Positions 27,210 to 36,185 of a stretch of 64,000 nt of DNA are shown here, piece by piece. The notes beneath the pieces were generated by a model, which searched no databases, had not been told where the DNA came from, and saw nothing but the letters and a program-made list of their open reading frames with translations. How positions within the stretch are numbered: position 1 is the stretch's first letter; every line of letters starts with the position of its first letter. Made by a program: the position numbers and the translations under genes. Origin of the DNA: CACIIZ01 sp045565285 (lineage in GTDB: Bacteria > Pseudomonadota > Alphaproteobacteria > Rhodobacterales > Rhodobacteraceae); the NCBI GenBank assembly GCA_045565285.1, contig JBJLFR010000023.1, positions 124,001-188,000 of the forward strand, written 5' to 3'.

Positions 27210-28311
27210 AATAAGCAACAATATCATCCTCTTCAAATCCAACTGATATTTCATCACCAATATTGGCGCTAGGACTATTTTTAATATCTGATACTGAAAT
27301 GCTGTAGGTGTTATGATTTTCATTAAGTTTTATAGTGTATAACATAGTGCCACCCATAAAAGATCTCTCTACTATTTTAGCGGTAAATGACTTTGAACTT
27401 CTTTTTAAATTTTTGGAATTTATTTTTAAATTTTCTGGTCTTATTCCAATTGTTAATTTCGAGTTCTCTACTCCAAAAATATTATTTTTTAACAGTTTAA
27501 TACTGCCTAGATTTTTATGAAAAACAGTAATCGTTCTAGAACTTTTTTCTGAGTATTTAGTTTCAAAAAAATTCATACTGCCAATAAAAGCAGCAACCAT
27601 TTTTGTTTCTGGTTTATTATAAATCTGCTCAGGTGTTGCTACTTGATCTACCATACCATTGAACATAATACCTACTCTATCACTCATTGTAAGTGCTTCT
27701 GTTTGATCATGCGTTACTAAAATAAATGTTATACCTACTGATTTTTGAAGTTGTCTTAATTCAAATTGCATTTGTTCTCTTAGATTCTTATCTAGTGCAG
27801 ATAGTGGTTCATCTAGTAATAATACTCTTGGTTTTAAAATTAATGCACGAGCAAGTGCTACTCTCTGTCTTTGCCCACCTGATAAAGCCGATGAAGCCCT
27901 TTTATTATATCCTTCGAGACCTACTAACTTTAGTGCTTCGTCTATTTTTTTTGAAATTGCGTTCTTACTATAATTTGTATTTCTAAGTCCGTATCCAACA
28001 TTTTCTGAAACATTTAGATGCGGAAAAATTGCATAATTTTGAAAAACCATATTTGTAGGTCTATTATTGGGAGCAACAGAATTAACATTTTTTCCATTTA
28101 TAAAAACATCGCCATTTTCAGGTTTTTCAAAACCTGCAATTATTCTTAAAAGTGTTGTTTTTCCACACCCAGATGGACCTAATAATGAAAAAAATTCACC
28201 TTCATTTATTCCTAAACTTACATTATTTATAGCTTTAAACTTATTAAAAGATTTCTCAATAGATACAAGATCAACAATCTTTTCATTATTTATAATATTT
28301 TTTTTGATCAT
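27199..28311 (-). CDS. potA: ABC transporter ATPase, spermidine/putrescine type (PotA-like)
   Basis: The 370-residue ATPase has Walker A GPSGCGKTTLL (about residues 43-53), Q-loop QNYAIFPHL, signature ALSGGQRQRVALARAL, Walker B VLLLDEPLSALD and the switch histidine in LVTHDQTEA. A C-terminal TOBE domain (about 280-368, IGIRPENLKI) is present. This is the PotA/PotG type that powers polyamine uptake. The start overlaps the upstream permease gene by four bases (ATGA), so it is translationally coupled in the operon rieske-potB-potC-potA. Confidence 0.9.
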   Translation of the reverse strand: MIKKNIINNEKIVDLVSIEKSFNKFKAINNVSLGINEGEFFSLLGPSGCGKTTLLRIIAGFEKPENGDVFINGKNVNSVAPNNRPTNMVFQNYAIFPHLNVSENVGYGLRNTNYSKNAISKKIDEALKLVGLEGYNKRASSALSGGQRQRVALARALILKPRVLLLDEPLSALDKNLREQMQFELRQLQKSVGITFILVTHDQTEALTMSDRVGIMFNGMVDQVATPEQIYNKPETKMVAAFIGSMNFFETKYSEKSSRTITVFHKNLGSIKLLKNNIFGVENSKLTIGIRPENLKINSKNLKRSSKSFTAKIVERSFMGGTMLYTIKLNENHNTYSISVSDIKNSPSANIGDEISVGFEEDDIVAYYEG

Positions 28312-29120
28312 TTTTGATCCAACTCCACCCCATAATTATTATATAATTCCATCCTTCTTCTAAAATATTCAAATAAAGAAACTAAAATAAGAGATACAAT
28401 TAAAAGTATTGTTCCTAATGCCATTGTACTAGGTAATTTGGCTGGAAATCTAAATTGAGACCAGATATAAACTGGTAAAGTTGGTTCAACGCCAGTAAGA
28501 AAAAAAGCAATTATAAATTCGTCTAATGAAATTACAAAGCCAATTAGTAAACTAGAAATTAATCCAGGCGAAACCATAGGTAAAATGATTATCCGAAATG
28601 TTTGAATCGATGACATCCCAAGATCTAGCGAAGCTTCTTCTAAGCTTATATCAAGATTATTAAAAGCTGAGACCATTATTAAAGTTGAAAATGGAGTTAT
28701 TAATAGAGTATGCCCCAGTACCACACTCCATAAATTTAAATCCAGTCCTAATTGAATTAGTACTGTTAAGAGACAAACACCCAATATAATTTCTGGTAAA
28801 ATCAAAGGTACAAGTATAAATGTGATGGAAATTTTCTTTCCATAAAAAATATATCTAGTTGAAGCTCTAGCAACTAAAGTACCTAGAATAGTTGCTAAAA
28901 TTGTTGACGATATCGCAATAACTAAAGAATTTAATAAAGCGTTATGTAAGGTGTTTTCGTAAAGAAGCTCTTCAAACCAAATCGTAGAAAAACCCGTTAA
29001 TGGAAAAGCTATAACTTTACTATTGTTAAAAGAAAAAATTGGAAGCAAAAGTGCAGGTGCATATAAAAAGATAAGAAAAAATATTACTATTAATTTAAAT
29101 ATTTTACTCGACTTATTCAT
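28308..29120 (-). CDS. potC: ABC transporter permease, spermidine/putrescine type (PotC-like)
   Basis: The 270-residue inner-membrane protein has about six membrane segments beginning with FKLIVIFFLIFLYAPALLLPIF. The EAA loop (about residues 150-170, EEASLDLGMSSIQTFRIIILP) contacts the ATPase. The position after a PotB-like permease and before a PotA-like ATPase fits PotC/PotI. It begins one base after the stop of the preceding permease gene and overlaps potA by four bases. Confidence 0.9.
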   Translation of the reverse strand: MNKSSKIFKLIVIFFLIFLYAPALLLPIFSFNNSKVIAFPLTGFSTIWFEELLYENTLHNALLNSLVIAISSTILATILGTLVARASTRYIFYGKKISITFILVPLILPEIILGVCLLTVLIQLGLDLNLWSVVLGHTLLITPFSTLIMVSAFNNLDISLEEASLDLGMSSIQTFRIIILPMVSPGLISSLLIGFVISLDEFIIAFFLTGVEPTLPVYIWSQFRFPAKLPSTMALGTILLIVSLILVSLFEYFRRRMELYNNYGVELDQK

Positions 29121-29121
29121 A

Positions 29122-29979
29122 TCAATAATTTCTTAAGTATTTTCTATTTATAAAAACAAAAAACATTGCAATTATTCCAACAATTAATAATGATGTAACT
29201 GAAAGTGCTGCCGCTAATGGAGCATTGTTAGCTTTAGAAAATTGTACCTGAATCATATTGGCTATCATTAGACCTTCAGGACCACCTACTAATTTAGGAG
29301 TTATGTAATCTCCTATACAAGGAATAAATATTATCAAAACTGCCCCTATTACACCTGGCATTGATAATGGCAAAATAATCCTAAAAAATTGATTTAATGA
29401 GTTATCACCCAAATCATTAGATGCTTCTAATAAAGATCTATCAATTTTCTCTAAAGATACAAAAATTGGTAAAATTGCGAAGGGAGCCCAACCATGCACT
29501 AATGCTAGTATTACCGCATTAGTATTATATAATAAAAATGTTAAGGGCTCAGTAATCACTCCTAGCCACTCAAAAAAAGAATTTAAAACTCCATTATATC
29601 CTAAAATCACTTTCCATAAAAACATTCTTAACAGATAACTAGTCCAAAATGGTATAGTTATAAGAAATAACCATAAAGCCTTTCTCTTTCCTCCATAAAA
29701 AGAAATATAATAAGCAATTGGAAATGCAAATAAAATTGTAAAAAAAGTAACTGTTAAAGAAATTATTAAGGATCTAGTAAATAATGTCTGAAATACTGGC
29801 TGAAACCATGCTTGTTTATAATTTTCAAAAGTTATTGTTTTTATTAAGGTTAGATAGTCCTGTGTCCAGAAACTTAACGCAGTCATAGTTGCAATGGGTA
29901 CCGCCAGTAAAAAAATCGCAAATATAAATGGTACGCCTAGTAATCTCCAACCCTTTTTATTTTGCTCAGAAATGTGCAT
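29122..29979 (-). CDS. potB: ABC transporter permease, spermidine/putrescine type (PotB-like)
   Basis: The 285-residue protein has about six membrane segments and a PotB/PotH-type EAA loop (LLEASNDLGDNSLNQFFRIILP, broken here as LLEASNDLGD then NSLNQFFRI). The segment GDYITPKLVGGPEG near the C-terminus is characteristic of PotB. It is one base ahead of potC and 41 bases after the Rieske gene on the same strand, so all four are probably one transcript. Confidence 0.9.
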   Translation of the reverse strand: MHISEQNKKGWRLLGVPFIFAIFLLAVPIATMTALSFWTQDYLTLIKTITFENYKQAWFQPVFQTLFTRSLIISLTVTFFTILFAFPIAYYISFYGGKRKALWLFLITIPFWTSYLLRMFLWKVILGYNGVLNSFFEWLGVITEPLTFLLYNTNAVILALVHGWAPFAILPIFVSLEKIDRSLLEASNDLGDNSLNQFFRIILPLSMPGVIGAVLIIFIPCIGDYITPKLVGGPEGLMIANMIQVQFSKANNAPLAAALSVTSLLIVGIIAMFFVFINRKYLRNY

Positions 29980-30020
29980 AATTTATCTATTTAAAACTAT
30001 ATATAAACATTGCTCTTAAA

Positions 30021-31211
30021 TTAAGTTTCTATTTCAGCCAACAGCTTATTATTGAATTCATTCAGTGAACAATCAATTGGTTCATTATTTAATTTCACTA
30101 CAGGAATTAATTTTCTCAAGTGATCATGGTACGTTTTTACTCCGTATTCTAAATCAGATAAGAAAAAACCATTGAAAGCAGATGACTTTACTGCTTCAGT
30201 AGACCATTCTACAAGCATTTGATCTTCTTTTGCCGTATCCCTGTCTATCCGACCACTCAAATATCTAGCTAATTTTTTTTCTCTGCTTTCTTTTTTATGC
30301 TTTAAAACACCACCCCTTTGTATTGTTTTAGTACTACTTAAGGGATATTCATAATAGTAAATTATACATTCTGGATATAGACCCAAAACAAAATTTGGAA
30401 ACATACCAAAATAGATCCAAGATCTACTTTGAAGTTTAGGTAATTTTAACCAATTATTATTTTCTATAATATGACGATATCTTTTTACACTCCATTTTTT
30501 TGAAGGTTTAGTATTAAAAGTACCAACTGATCTTGAGGTTCCTTCAAGATAAGGTTCATCGTTATAATCTTGCCCATATAAATCAAACAAAGAAGGATGT
30601 GCTTGCCTGACATGGTATCCTTCATTGTCAACGTCCCTAACTGATTTCCAATTGGCATCTAAGATGTCAGTCCAACTACTTCCATCTACAGGTTCCATAT
30701 TTTCCATTTTGTAATGACTAATTTCGCAATCGAATCTTTTTAAAATTTCAGAGATATTTTTTTGATCACTTTTCTTAAATCTTATAAAAATAAGTCCATG
30801 CCATATTTCAATTTCTAAGGGTTTTAAACCCATTTCTGAAAAATCTGTGCCTCCAAAAGAATCTTTATTTGGGACTCCCCTTACAGATCCATCAAAATTA
30901 TATGACCATCCATGAAATGGGCAAACAATAGCTCTTTTACATATCCCTTCTTTATCAGCAATTACTCTAGAACCTCTGTGCATACATAAATTATGAAAAG
31001 CTCTTATTTCATTTTTTTCACACTTAATTACAAAACCTCTTTCATTAACAATATCTACTGTTTTATATGAACCTACTTGATTTAATTCATTAATATGACA
31101 AACAAATTGCCAATGTTTTCTAAATAATTCTTCCGCTTCTAATTGAAATAGAGAATCTGATTGGTAAGTCCAACCAGGTAAACCATTTCTTTGCCAATTA
31201 TTATTTCTCAA
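30021..31211 (-). CDS. Rieske [2Fe-2S] aromatic-ring-hydroxylase-type oxygenase, alpha subunit
   Basis: The 396-residue protein has an N-terminal Rieske domain with CMHRGSRV and, 20 residues after the first Cys, CPFHGWSY (C-x-H and C-x2-H ligands, about residues 72-95). The catalytic domain begins near residue 180 with the mononuclear iron site DVDNEGYHVRQAHPS. Family members hydroxylate or demethylate aromatic rings, betaines, carnitine or other amines. It is the first gene of the rieske-potB-potC-potA operon, which suggests an amine substrate that the transporter imports; this is inference. No ferredoxin reductase partner is in the window. Start is TTG with GAGGA about seven bases upstream. 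Confidence 0.87.
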   Translation of the reverse strand: MRNNNWQRNGLPGWTYQSDSLFQLEAEELFRKHWQFVCHINELNQVGSYKTVDIVNERGFVIKCEKNEIRAFHNLCMHRGSRVIADKEGICKRAIVCPFHGWSYNFDGSVRGVPNKDSFGGTDFSEMGLKPLEIEIWHGLIFIRFKKSDQKNISEILKRFDCEISHYKMENMEPVDGSSWTDILDANWKSVRDVDNEGYHVRQAHPSLFDLYGQDYNDEPYLEGTSRSVGTFNTKPSKKWSVKRYRHIIENNNWLKLPKLQSRSWIYFGMFPNFVLGLYPECIIYYYEYPLSSTKTIQRGGVLKHKKESREKKLARYLSGRIDRDTAKEDQMLVEWSTEAVKSSAFNGFFLSDLEYGVKTYHDHLRKLIPVVKLNNEPIDCSLNEFNNKLLAEIET

Positions 31212-31231
31212 GAGTTAATCCTCAATTAAAG

Positions 31232-31273
31232 TTTACAAAAATTATACTATCAATAATTTTACTTTTTTGTAAA
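31232..31273. promoter_or_regulatory. Inverted repeat in the divergent promoter of the Rieske operon and amine oxidase
   Basis: TTTACAAAAA (31232-31241) and TTTTTGTAAA (31264-31273) are perfect inverted copies, and inside them AAAATTAT (31237-31244) and ATAATTTT (31253-31260) form a nested pair. The structure is centred in the 123-base spacer between two divergent amine genes. It could be an operator for a shared regulator or simple AT-rich symmetry; nearly all bases are A or T, so chance is a serious alternative. Confidence 0.3.
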
Positions 31274-31334
31274 ATAAGTAAAATTTAATAAAATAAATTT
31301 AAAAATAAAATATAGTAAATTTTGTCTTAATCAA

Positions 31335-32630
31335 TTGAAAGCAATTTTTTTGTCAAAAAAGAGAATATTTAATTATGAAGTTATAATAGTTGGTGCTGGG
31401 ATTGCTGGAATATCTGCCGCAAAAATATTCGATAAAAATAATATATCAAACATTGTAATTGAAGCTAATAACCGATTAGGTGGAAGAGCAAAAAAAGCTC
31501 AAAAATCTTTTGGTAGTTGGTTTGATCTGGGATGTTCTTATTTGCATGAAGGAGATATAAACCCATTAACATCTATAGCAAAAAGATTAAAGATATCCAT
31601 CAGCAATGAAAAAGGAGATTTATTTTCTATTGAAAAAACAAAGTATTTTTCCAAAAATAATAAATTCTCATTAAAAAAAGTAGGTTTATTAAAAAATTCT
31701 TACAATGATTTTTTAAAAAATTTAAACTTTCATAAAAATAAAGTTAAAGACAGCAGTCTTTCTTCATGCTTAAATAAAGTTGATCCTTGTTACCCTATAA
31801 TTTTTGACTATTTAACTGGTTTGAACGCCGTTGAAGCCAACTTTGTTTCTAAAATAGATTTTGCATCAGTAAATGATGGTAAAGATTTGATTATAGAAAG
31901 TGGTCTTGCAAAAATGATTGATAGATGGGCAAAAGGTGTAAATATAATAGTAGATAGTCCAGTTATGAAAATAAATTGGAAAAAAGATATTATAGAAGTA
32001 CACACAAACAAACAAAAATATCTTTCTAAATCTATTATATTAACTGTCTCAAATGGAGTTTTAGCAAATCAAGATATAAAATTTATTCCCAATTTACCTG
32101 ATTATAAAATGCAAGCAGTTCAGAATTTACCAATGGGAATTCTCAATAAAATTGGAGTTCTCTTTAAAGAAGGTACTTTTAAAGAAAAAGATATAGGCTG
32201 GTATGTAGCATTATTAGATAAAGATACTGATAATAAACTTGAAATAATCAGTTTTGAAATTCGAAAAATAGAGAAAGAGCATATGATATTTTTTTTTGGA
32301 GGAAAAAAGGGATTAGATATCGAAAATTTTCCTGAAAAATACTATAGGTCAATTGTTAAGTTCATAAAATACCAATTTGGAAAAAGGATAAAAAATAATA
32401 TTATTGAAATAATTCATTCAAGTTGGGGAAAAGATCCTTATACCAAAGGTTCTTATTCTTACGCTTTACCAGGACATAGTTCAGAAAGAGCTTTACTAAA
32501 AAAGCCTTTAGAAAAAAAAGTATACTTTGCAGGAGAAGCCACCATAAAAAACTATTACGGCACTTGTCATGGTGCATATATTTCAGGAGCAGATGCTGCT
32601 AAGGAAATCATTTCCAAATTAAATAATTAA
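31335..32630 (+). CDS. Flavin-containing amine oxidase (monoamine/polyamine oxidase family)
   Basis: The 431-residue protein has the FAD motif VIIVGAGIAGISAAKIF (about residues 16-32), the GG doublet motif NRLGGRAKK, and the C-terminal flavin segment YFAGEATIKNYYGTCHGAYISG (YFAGEATI then GTCHGAYISGA). This is the amine oxidase fold that oxidises primary or secondary amines to aldehydes with release of peroxide. The start is TTG at 31335 without a strong Shine-Dalgarno. It is divergent from the Rieske-Pot operon and overlaps the convergent glutamine-synthetase-like gene by four bases. It lacks a signal peptide, so it should act in the cytoplasm. Polyamine oxidation is the likely job from context. 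Confidence 0.85.
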   Translation: MKAIFLSKKRIFNYEVIIVGAGIAGISAAKIFDKNNISNIVIEANNRLGGRAKKAQKSFGSWFDLGCSYLHEGDINPLTSIAKRLKISISNEKGDLFSIEKTKYFSKNNKFSLKKVGLLKNSYNDFLKNLNFHKNKVKDSSLSSCLNKVDPCYPIIFDYLTGLNAVEANFVSKIDFASVNDGKDLIIESGLAKMIDRWAKGVNIIVDSPVMKINWKKDIIEVHTNKQKYLSKSIILTVSNGVLANQDIKFIPNLPDYKMQAVQNLPMGILNKIGVLFKEGTFKEKDIGWYVALLDKDTDNKLEIISFEIRKIEKEHMIFFFGGKKGLDIENFPEKYYRSIVKFIKYQFGKRIKNNIIEIIHSSWGKDPYTKGSYSYALPGHSSERALLKKPLEKKVYFAGEATIKNYYGTCHGAYISGADAAKEIISKLNN

Positions 32631-33955
32631 ACTTCTTCTAGATAAGTTATTAATTCGTAATTTTCAATTCTAGAATTGAACACTTCTAATTCCTGTTTTT
32701 TACAATTCTTAAATACCTCACAAAAAGTATTAAAATAAAAATTTTTATTTTTTTTCGATTTCTCAAAATCGTTGATAGCTTGATCCCAACTTTGAGCTAT
32801 CTGCTTTGTTTTCTTCTGATAAGTATCTCCATTTATAGGTTTTGGCGGTTCTTTTTTTTCAGTAATTCCATAAAGTGCAGATGAAAGAATCGAAGACAAT
32901 ACTAAATAAGGGTTTGCATCCGCACCTGCAACTCGATGTTCTATTCTTTTTGAGAGATAATCTCCACCAGGTATTCTTATTGAAGCAGTTCTATTTTCAT
33001 ATCCCCAACAAATATTTATAGGAGCGTGACTCCCTGGACGAAGACGTTTGTAAGAATTGAAATGAGGGGCTAGGATTAATGTTGAATCTTTAAGGCTATC
33101 AAGAATTCCACCAACTGCATTTTTTAGCGTATCAGAACCTAGTTCTGAATTATTATTAAAGACATTATTTTTGTTTTTGTCTAATAAACTAAAATGAACA
33201 TGCATCCCACTTCCAGAAATATTTGGAAAAGGTTTTGCCATAAATGTGGCTATTTTTTTATGTCTTTTGGCTATTCCTTTTATAAATCTTTTAAAAATAA
33301 TTGCGTGATCTGCGGCTTTTAAAGGATCAGCAATATGTTTTAGATTTATCTCAAACTGGTTGGGAGCATTTTCAGACGAAATCCCGTCCATAGGTATATT
33401 ATTTTTTTCACACAAATCATAAAGTTCGTCAAAGAATACTTCATGTTCTTCAATTTCTCTAATTGAAAGCACATTTGTATAATCATGATTTTCTAATTTT
33501 AGATTTTGACTATTATTTTCATTTAGTAAATAAAACTCTAACTCAAAAGCTACGACAGGATTAAGATTTAATTCTTTATATTTTTTACATACTGAATTAA
33601 GAATATGTCTAGGATCTATTGGTGATAAATCCTTTTTATTATCAAACAACCAAAGTGGGATAAGAACAGAATCTTTTTTATTTGAAAAAAAAGGCACTGG
33701 TCCTATAGCAGTAGGTAATCCATATCCATCAGCATCACCAGATTCAAAGAGATAGGGACTATTAACTAAATCTGATCCCCAAGTATCTAAACATGAGGCT
33801 GATATGGGTATCCTTATTCCTTCCTTCAAAACTTTTTCTAAATGATTTAAATGTATCCTTTTCCCTCGCCATATTCCATTCAAATCACAAGCTGCAGCAA
33901 TAATGGGAGGATTTTCTCCTAAATTTGAAATCCACCCTAAGTTTGATTCTGACAT
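32627..33955 (-). CDS. Second glutamine-synthetase-like amine ligase (GlnA/PuuA family)
   Basis: The 442-residue protein has the glutamine synthetase catalytic fold: APNQFEINLKHIADPLKAAD, GSGMHVHFSLLDK, APINICWGYENRTASIRIPGG and RVAGADANPYLVLSS. Like PuuA, it has a divergent N-terminal region beginning IAAACDLNGIWRGKRI. It is clearly a paralogue of the ligase at 22.2-23.5 kb but well diverged from it, suggesting a different amine acceptor (for instance a monoamine or spermidine). It is convergent with the flavin amine oxidase, overlapping by four bases, and lies 85 bases from the acyl-CoA ligase start side. Ammonia-assimilating GlnA is unlikely. Confidence 0.83.
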   Translation of the reverse strand: MSESNLGWISNLGENPPIIAAACDLNGIWRGKRIHLNHLEKVLKEGIRIPISASCLDTWGSDLVNSPYLFESGDADGYGLPTAIGPVPFFSNKKDSVLIPLWLFDNKKDLSPIDPRHILNSVCKKYKELNLNPVVAFELEFYLLNENNSQNLKLENHDYTNVLSIREIEEHEVFFDELYDLCEKNNIPMDGISSENAPNQFEINLKHIADPLKAADHAIIFKRFIKGIAKRHKKIATFMAKPFPNISGSGMHVHFSLLDKNKNNVFNNNSELGSDTLKNAVGGILDSLKDSTLILAPHFNSYKRLRPGSHAPINICWGYENRTASIRIPGGDYLSKRIEHRVAGADANPYLVLSSILSSALYGITEKKEPPKPINGDTYQKKTKQIAQSWDQAINDFEKSKKNKNFYFNTFCEVFKNCKKQELEVFNSRIENYELITYLEEV

Positions 33956-34040
33956 TTATAAATTCCTATATCACTTTAAAAAAGCTATTTCCTACAATAA
34001 AATAATATAGCCATGATAACAGGCTTTACTTAAGAAGTCT

Positions 34041-35660
34041 TTACTGGTGTGACGCTAGTTTTCTTAATTCAAATTTTTGAACTTTACCTGTAGAGGTTTT
34101 TGGGATTGAGCAAAATACTACTTCTTTTGGTATTTTAAAGCTAGCTAATTTCGATCTGCAATGTTCAATTATTTTCTCTTTAGAAAGATTCGATTCTGGT
34201 TTAAGTTCTATAAATACACAAGGAACTTCTCCCCATTTATCATCTTGCATTGCTACAACCCCACAAGCTAAGACAGCATCTAAATCATAAATGCAGTTTT
34301 CAATCTCTATTGAAGAGATATTTTCTCCACCAGATATAATAATATCTTTTAATCTATCTTTTAACTGGACATATCCATTCTCATACATGACACCTAGATC
34401 TCCAGTATGAAACCACCCTCCTGAAAATGCTTCCTGGGTTGCTTCAAGATTTTTTAAGTAACCTTTCATAGTGATGTTACCTCTTAACAATACTTCACCT
34501 ATTGTCTTTCCATCTCTTGGAACATCAGAGAAATCATTCTGATTTACCACTCTAATTCCTTCTTGAACTATATAAGCAACTCCTTGACGAGATTTAATAT
34601 CTGCCTGTTTTTCTTTAGATAAATTATCCCATTCAGGATCCCATGCACATACTACACAAGGACCATATACTTCTGTTAAACCATAAACATGGGTAACTTC
34701 AAAACCAATTTCCTGCATTGATTGTAAAACAGCTGCAGGAGGTGGAGCTGCGGCAGTCATAACTTTACATATATAATCCAATTTTATTTTTTCTCTAATA
34801 CTAGAATCTATGATCATACCTAATACAATAGGTGCACCACACAAATAATTTACGTTATGTTTAGAAATGGCAGAAAAAATAGTCTCAGAAGAAACTTTTC
34901 TTAAACAAATATTTGTCCCTGCTTTAGCCGCAATAGTCCAAGGAAAACACCAACCATTACAATGAAACATTGGTAGCGTCCAAAGATATATAGGATGACT
35001 TTCCATATTCCATTCAATTATATTACCAAGTGCATTTAAGTAAGATCCTCTGTAATGGGTGAGAACGCCTTTTGGATTTCCTGTAGTGCCAGACGTATAA
35101 TTAATAGCAATGGTATCCCACTCATCCTCTATAGAAATTTCTTCAAAATTAATATTTCCTTTTGACAAAAAAACTTCATAGTCTAAATATTCAGAAGTAT
35201 TATTAAAACCAGCCGTTTCATCTTCTATGATTATAATTTCTGGTTTTTTTTGGCTTGAAGAAACTGCTTTTTTGGCTGTTTCTAAAAATTCCAAATCTGC
35301 AAAAAGTAATTTTAGTTCAGAGTGATCAATAATATAAGCTAGTGTTTTATAATCTAATCTGTAGTTCATGGCGTTTAAAATCATACCAGCCATAGGCACA
35401 CTATAATGTGCTTCATATAACTCAGGAGTATTCATTGCCAAAAAGCCAATAATATCTCCTTTTTTATATCCCGATATGTGTAAAGCTGATGCAAATCTTT
35501 TACAGCGAGAATATGTTTCTTCCCAATTATAAGACCTATAATTATAGATAATAGATTTTCTCTTTGGAAATATATAGGCTGCTTTTTTTAAAAATGTAAC
35601 TGGATTTAAAGGAGTAAAATTAGCACTATTTTTTATTAAATCACTATCAAATCGTTTCAT
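34041..35660 (-). CDS. AMP-forming acyl-CoA ligase
   Basis: The 539-residue adenylating enzyme has the AMP-binding motif YTSGTTGNPKGVL (about residues 187-199), the segment VTHVYGLTEVYGP, GWFHTGDLGV and the C-terminal catalytic lysine in PKTSTGKVQKFEL. Its N-terminus (LNPVTFLKKAAYIFPKR) places it in the AlkK/DmdB/plant AAE1 subgroup of short- or medium-chain acyl-CoA ligases. Candidate substrates include butyrate, medium-chain fatty acids and methylmercaptopropionate; these cannot be separated by eye. It follows the small conserved gene at 35.7-36.0 kb by 48 bases on the same strand. Confidence 0.9.
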   Translation of the reverse strand: MKRFDSDLIKNSANFTPLNPVTFLKKAAYIFPKRKSIIYNYRSYNWEETYSRCKRFASALHISGYKKGDIIGFLAMNTPELYEAHYSVPMAGMILNAMNYRLDYKTLAYIIDHSELKLLFADLEFLETAKKAVSSSQKKPEIIIIEDETAGFNNTSEYLDYEVFLSKGNINFEEISIEDEWDTIAINYTSGTTGNPKGVLTHYRGSYLNALGNIIEWNMESHPIYLWTLPMFHCNGWCFPWTIAAKAGTNICLRKVSSETIFSAISKHNVNYLCGAPIVLGMIIDSSIREKIKLDYICKVMTAAAPPPAAVLQSMQEIGFEVTHVYGLTEVYGPCVVCAWDPEWDNLSKEKQADIKSRQGVAYIVQEGIRVVNQNDFSDVPRDGKTIGEVLLRGNITMKGYLKNLEATQEAFSGGWFHTGDLGVMYENGYVQLKDRLKDIIISGGENISSIEIENCIYDLDAVLACGVVAMQDDKWGEVPCVFIELKPESNLSKEKIIEHCRSKLASFKIPKEVVFCSIPKTSTGKVQKFELRKLASHQ

Positions 35661-35708
35661 TAAAATTTTCCAATTTCAATAAACAAACCAATTGGTAAAA
35701 TCTTAAAA

Positions 35709-36014
35709 TTAAGCAGCCTCTGCTTGCCTATCACTTTCTTCTCTAGATAAAGCAACTGATGTTCTTACGCCTTTCTTAACAAACTCAATCATACCTTTTA
35801 CACATCTCTCATTTGGGTCAATACCTGCACACATCAAAACTTCTCTACCATCTCTAGATCGAGCCCATCTTGCAATTTGCTCAGCTCCATTTCCATATTT
35901 TTTATCATCAGCAATCGCATCATCTAAAGCTGCTAATACTACAGCTGCAAATAATCTTTGTGCGCGACCTCCTTGGTCACTTTTATTTACAGTAGTATCT
36001 AGACTTGAAAACAT
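35709..36014 (-). CDS. Small conserved alphaproteobacterial protein (DUF6280-like)
   Basis: This 101-residue soluble protein is notably Ala-rich and well conserved in tone: AAVVLAALDDAIADDKKYGNG, split as AAVVLAALDDAIADD and KKYGNGAEQIARWARSRDGRE, and AGIDPNERCVKG. I recall a family annotated DUF6280 in Alphaproteobacteria with this pattern, but I cannot verify it here and no function is known. The chosen ATG (36014) has GGAGG five bases upstream on the minus strand; a longer frame to 36071 would begin without support. It precedes the acyl-CoA ligase gene. G+C and codon choice are richer than in the neighbours, as expected for a highly expressed small protein. Confidence 0.7.
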   Translation of the reverse strand: MFSSLDTTVNKSDQGGRAQRLFAAVVLAALDDAIADDKKYGNGAEQIARWARSRDGREVLMCAGIDPNERCVKGMIEFVKKGVRTSVALSREESDRQAEAA

Positions 36015-36185
36015 ATTTTCCTCCAATAAACAACAAGCATTGCTTATGACATTTTTTTTTTGTTCAAGCAATTAAAAATAGTTAAAATAATTAAAAATAT
36101 AGATTTTTCTTTATTTTTTTATTTATTCCAACATAAAAACAAAAAAAAACATCAAATTTTTTAGATTTTTGAATAATTTTTTGTA

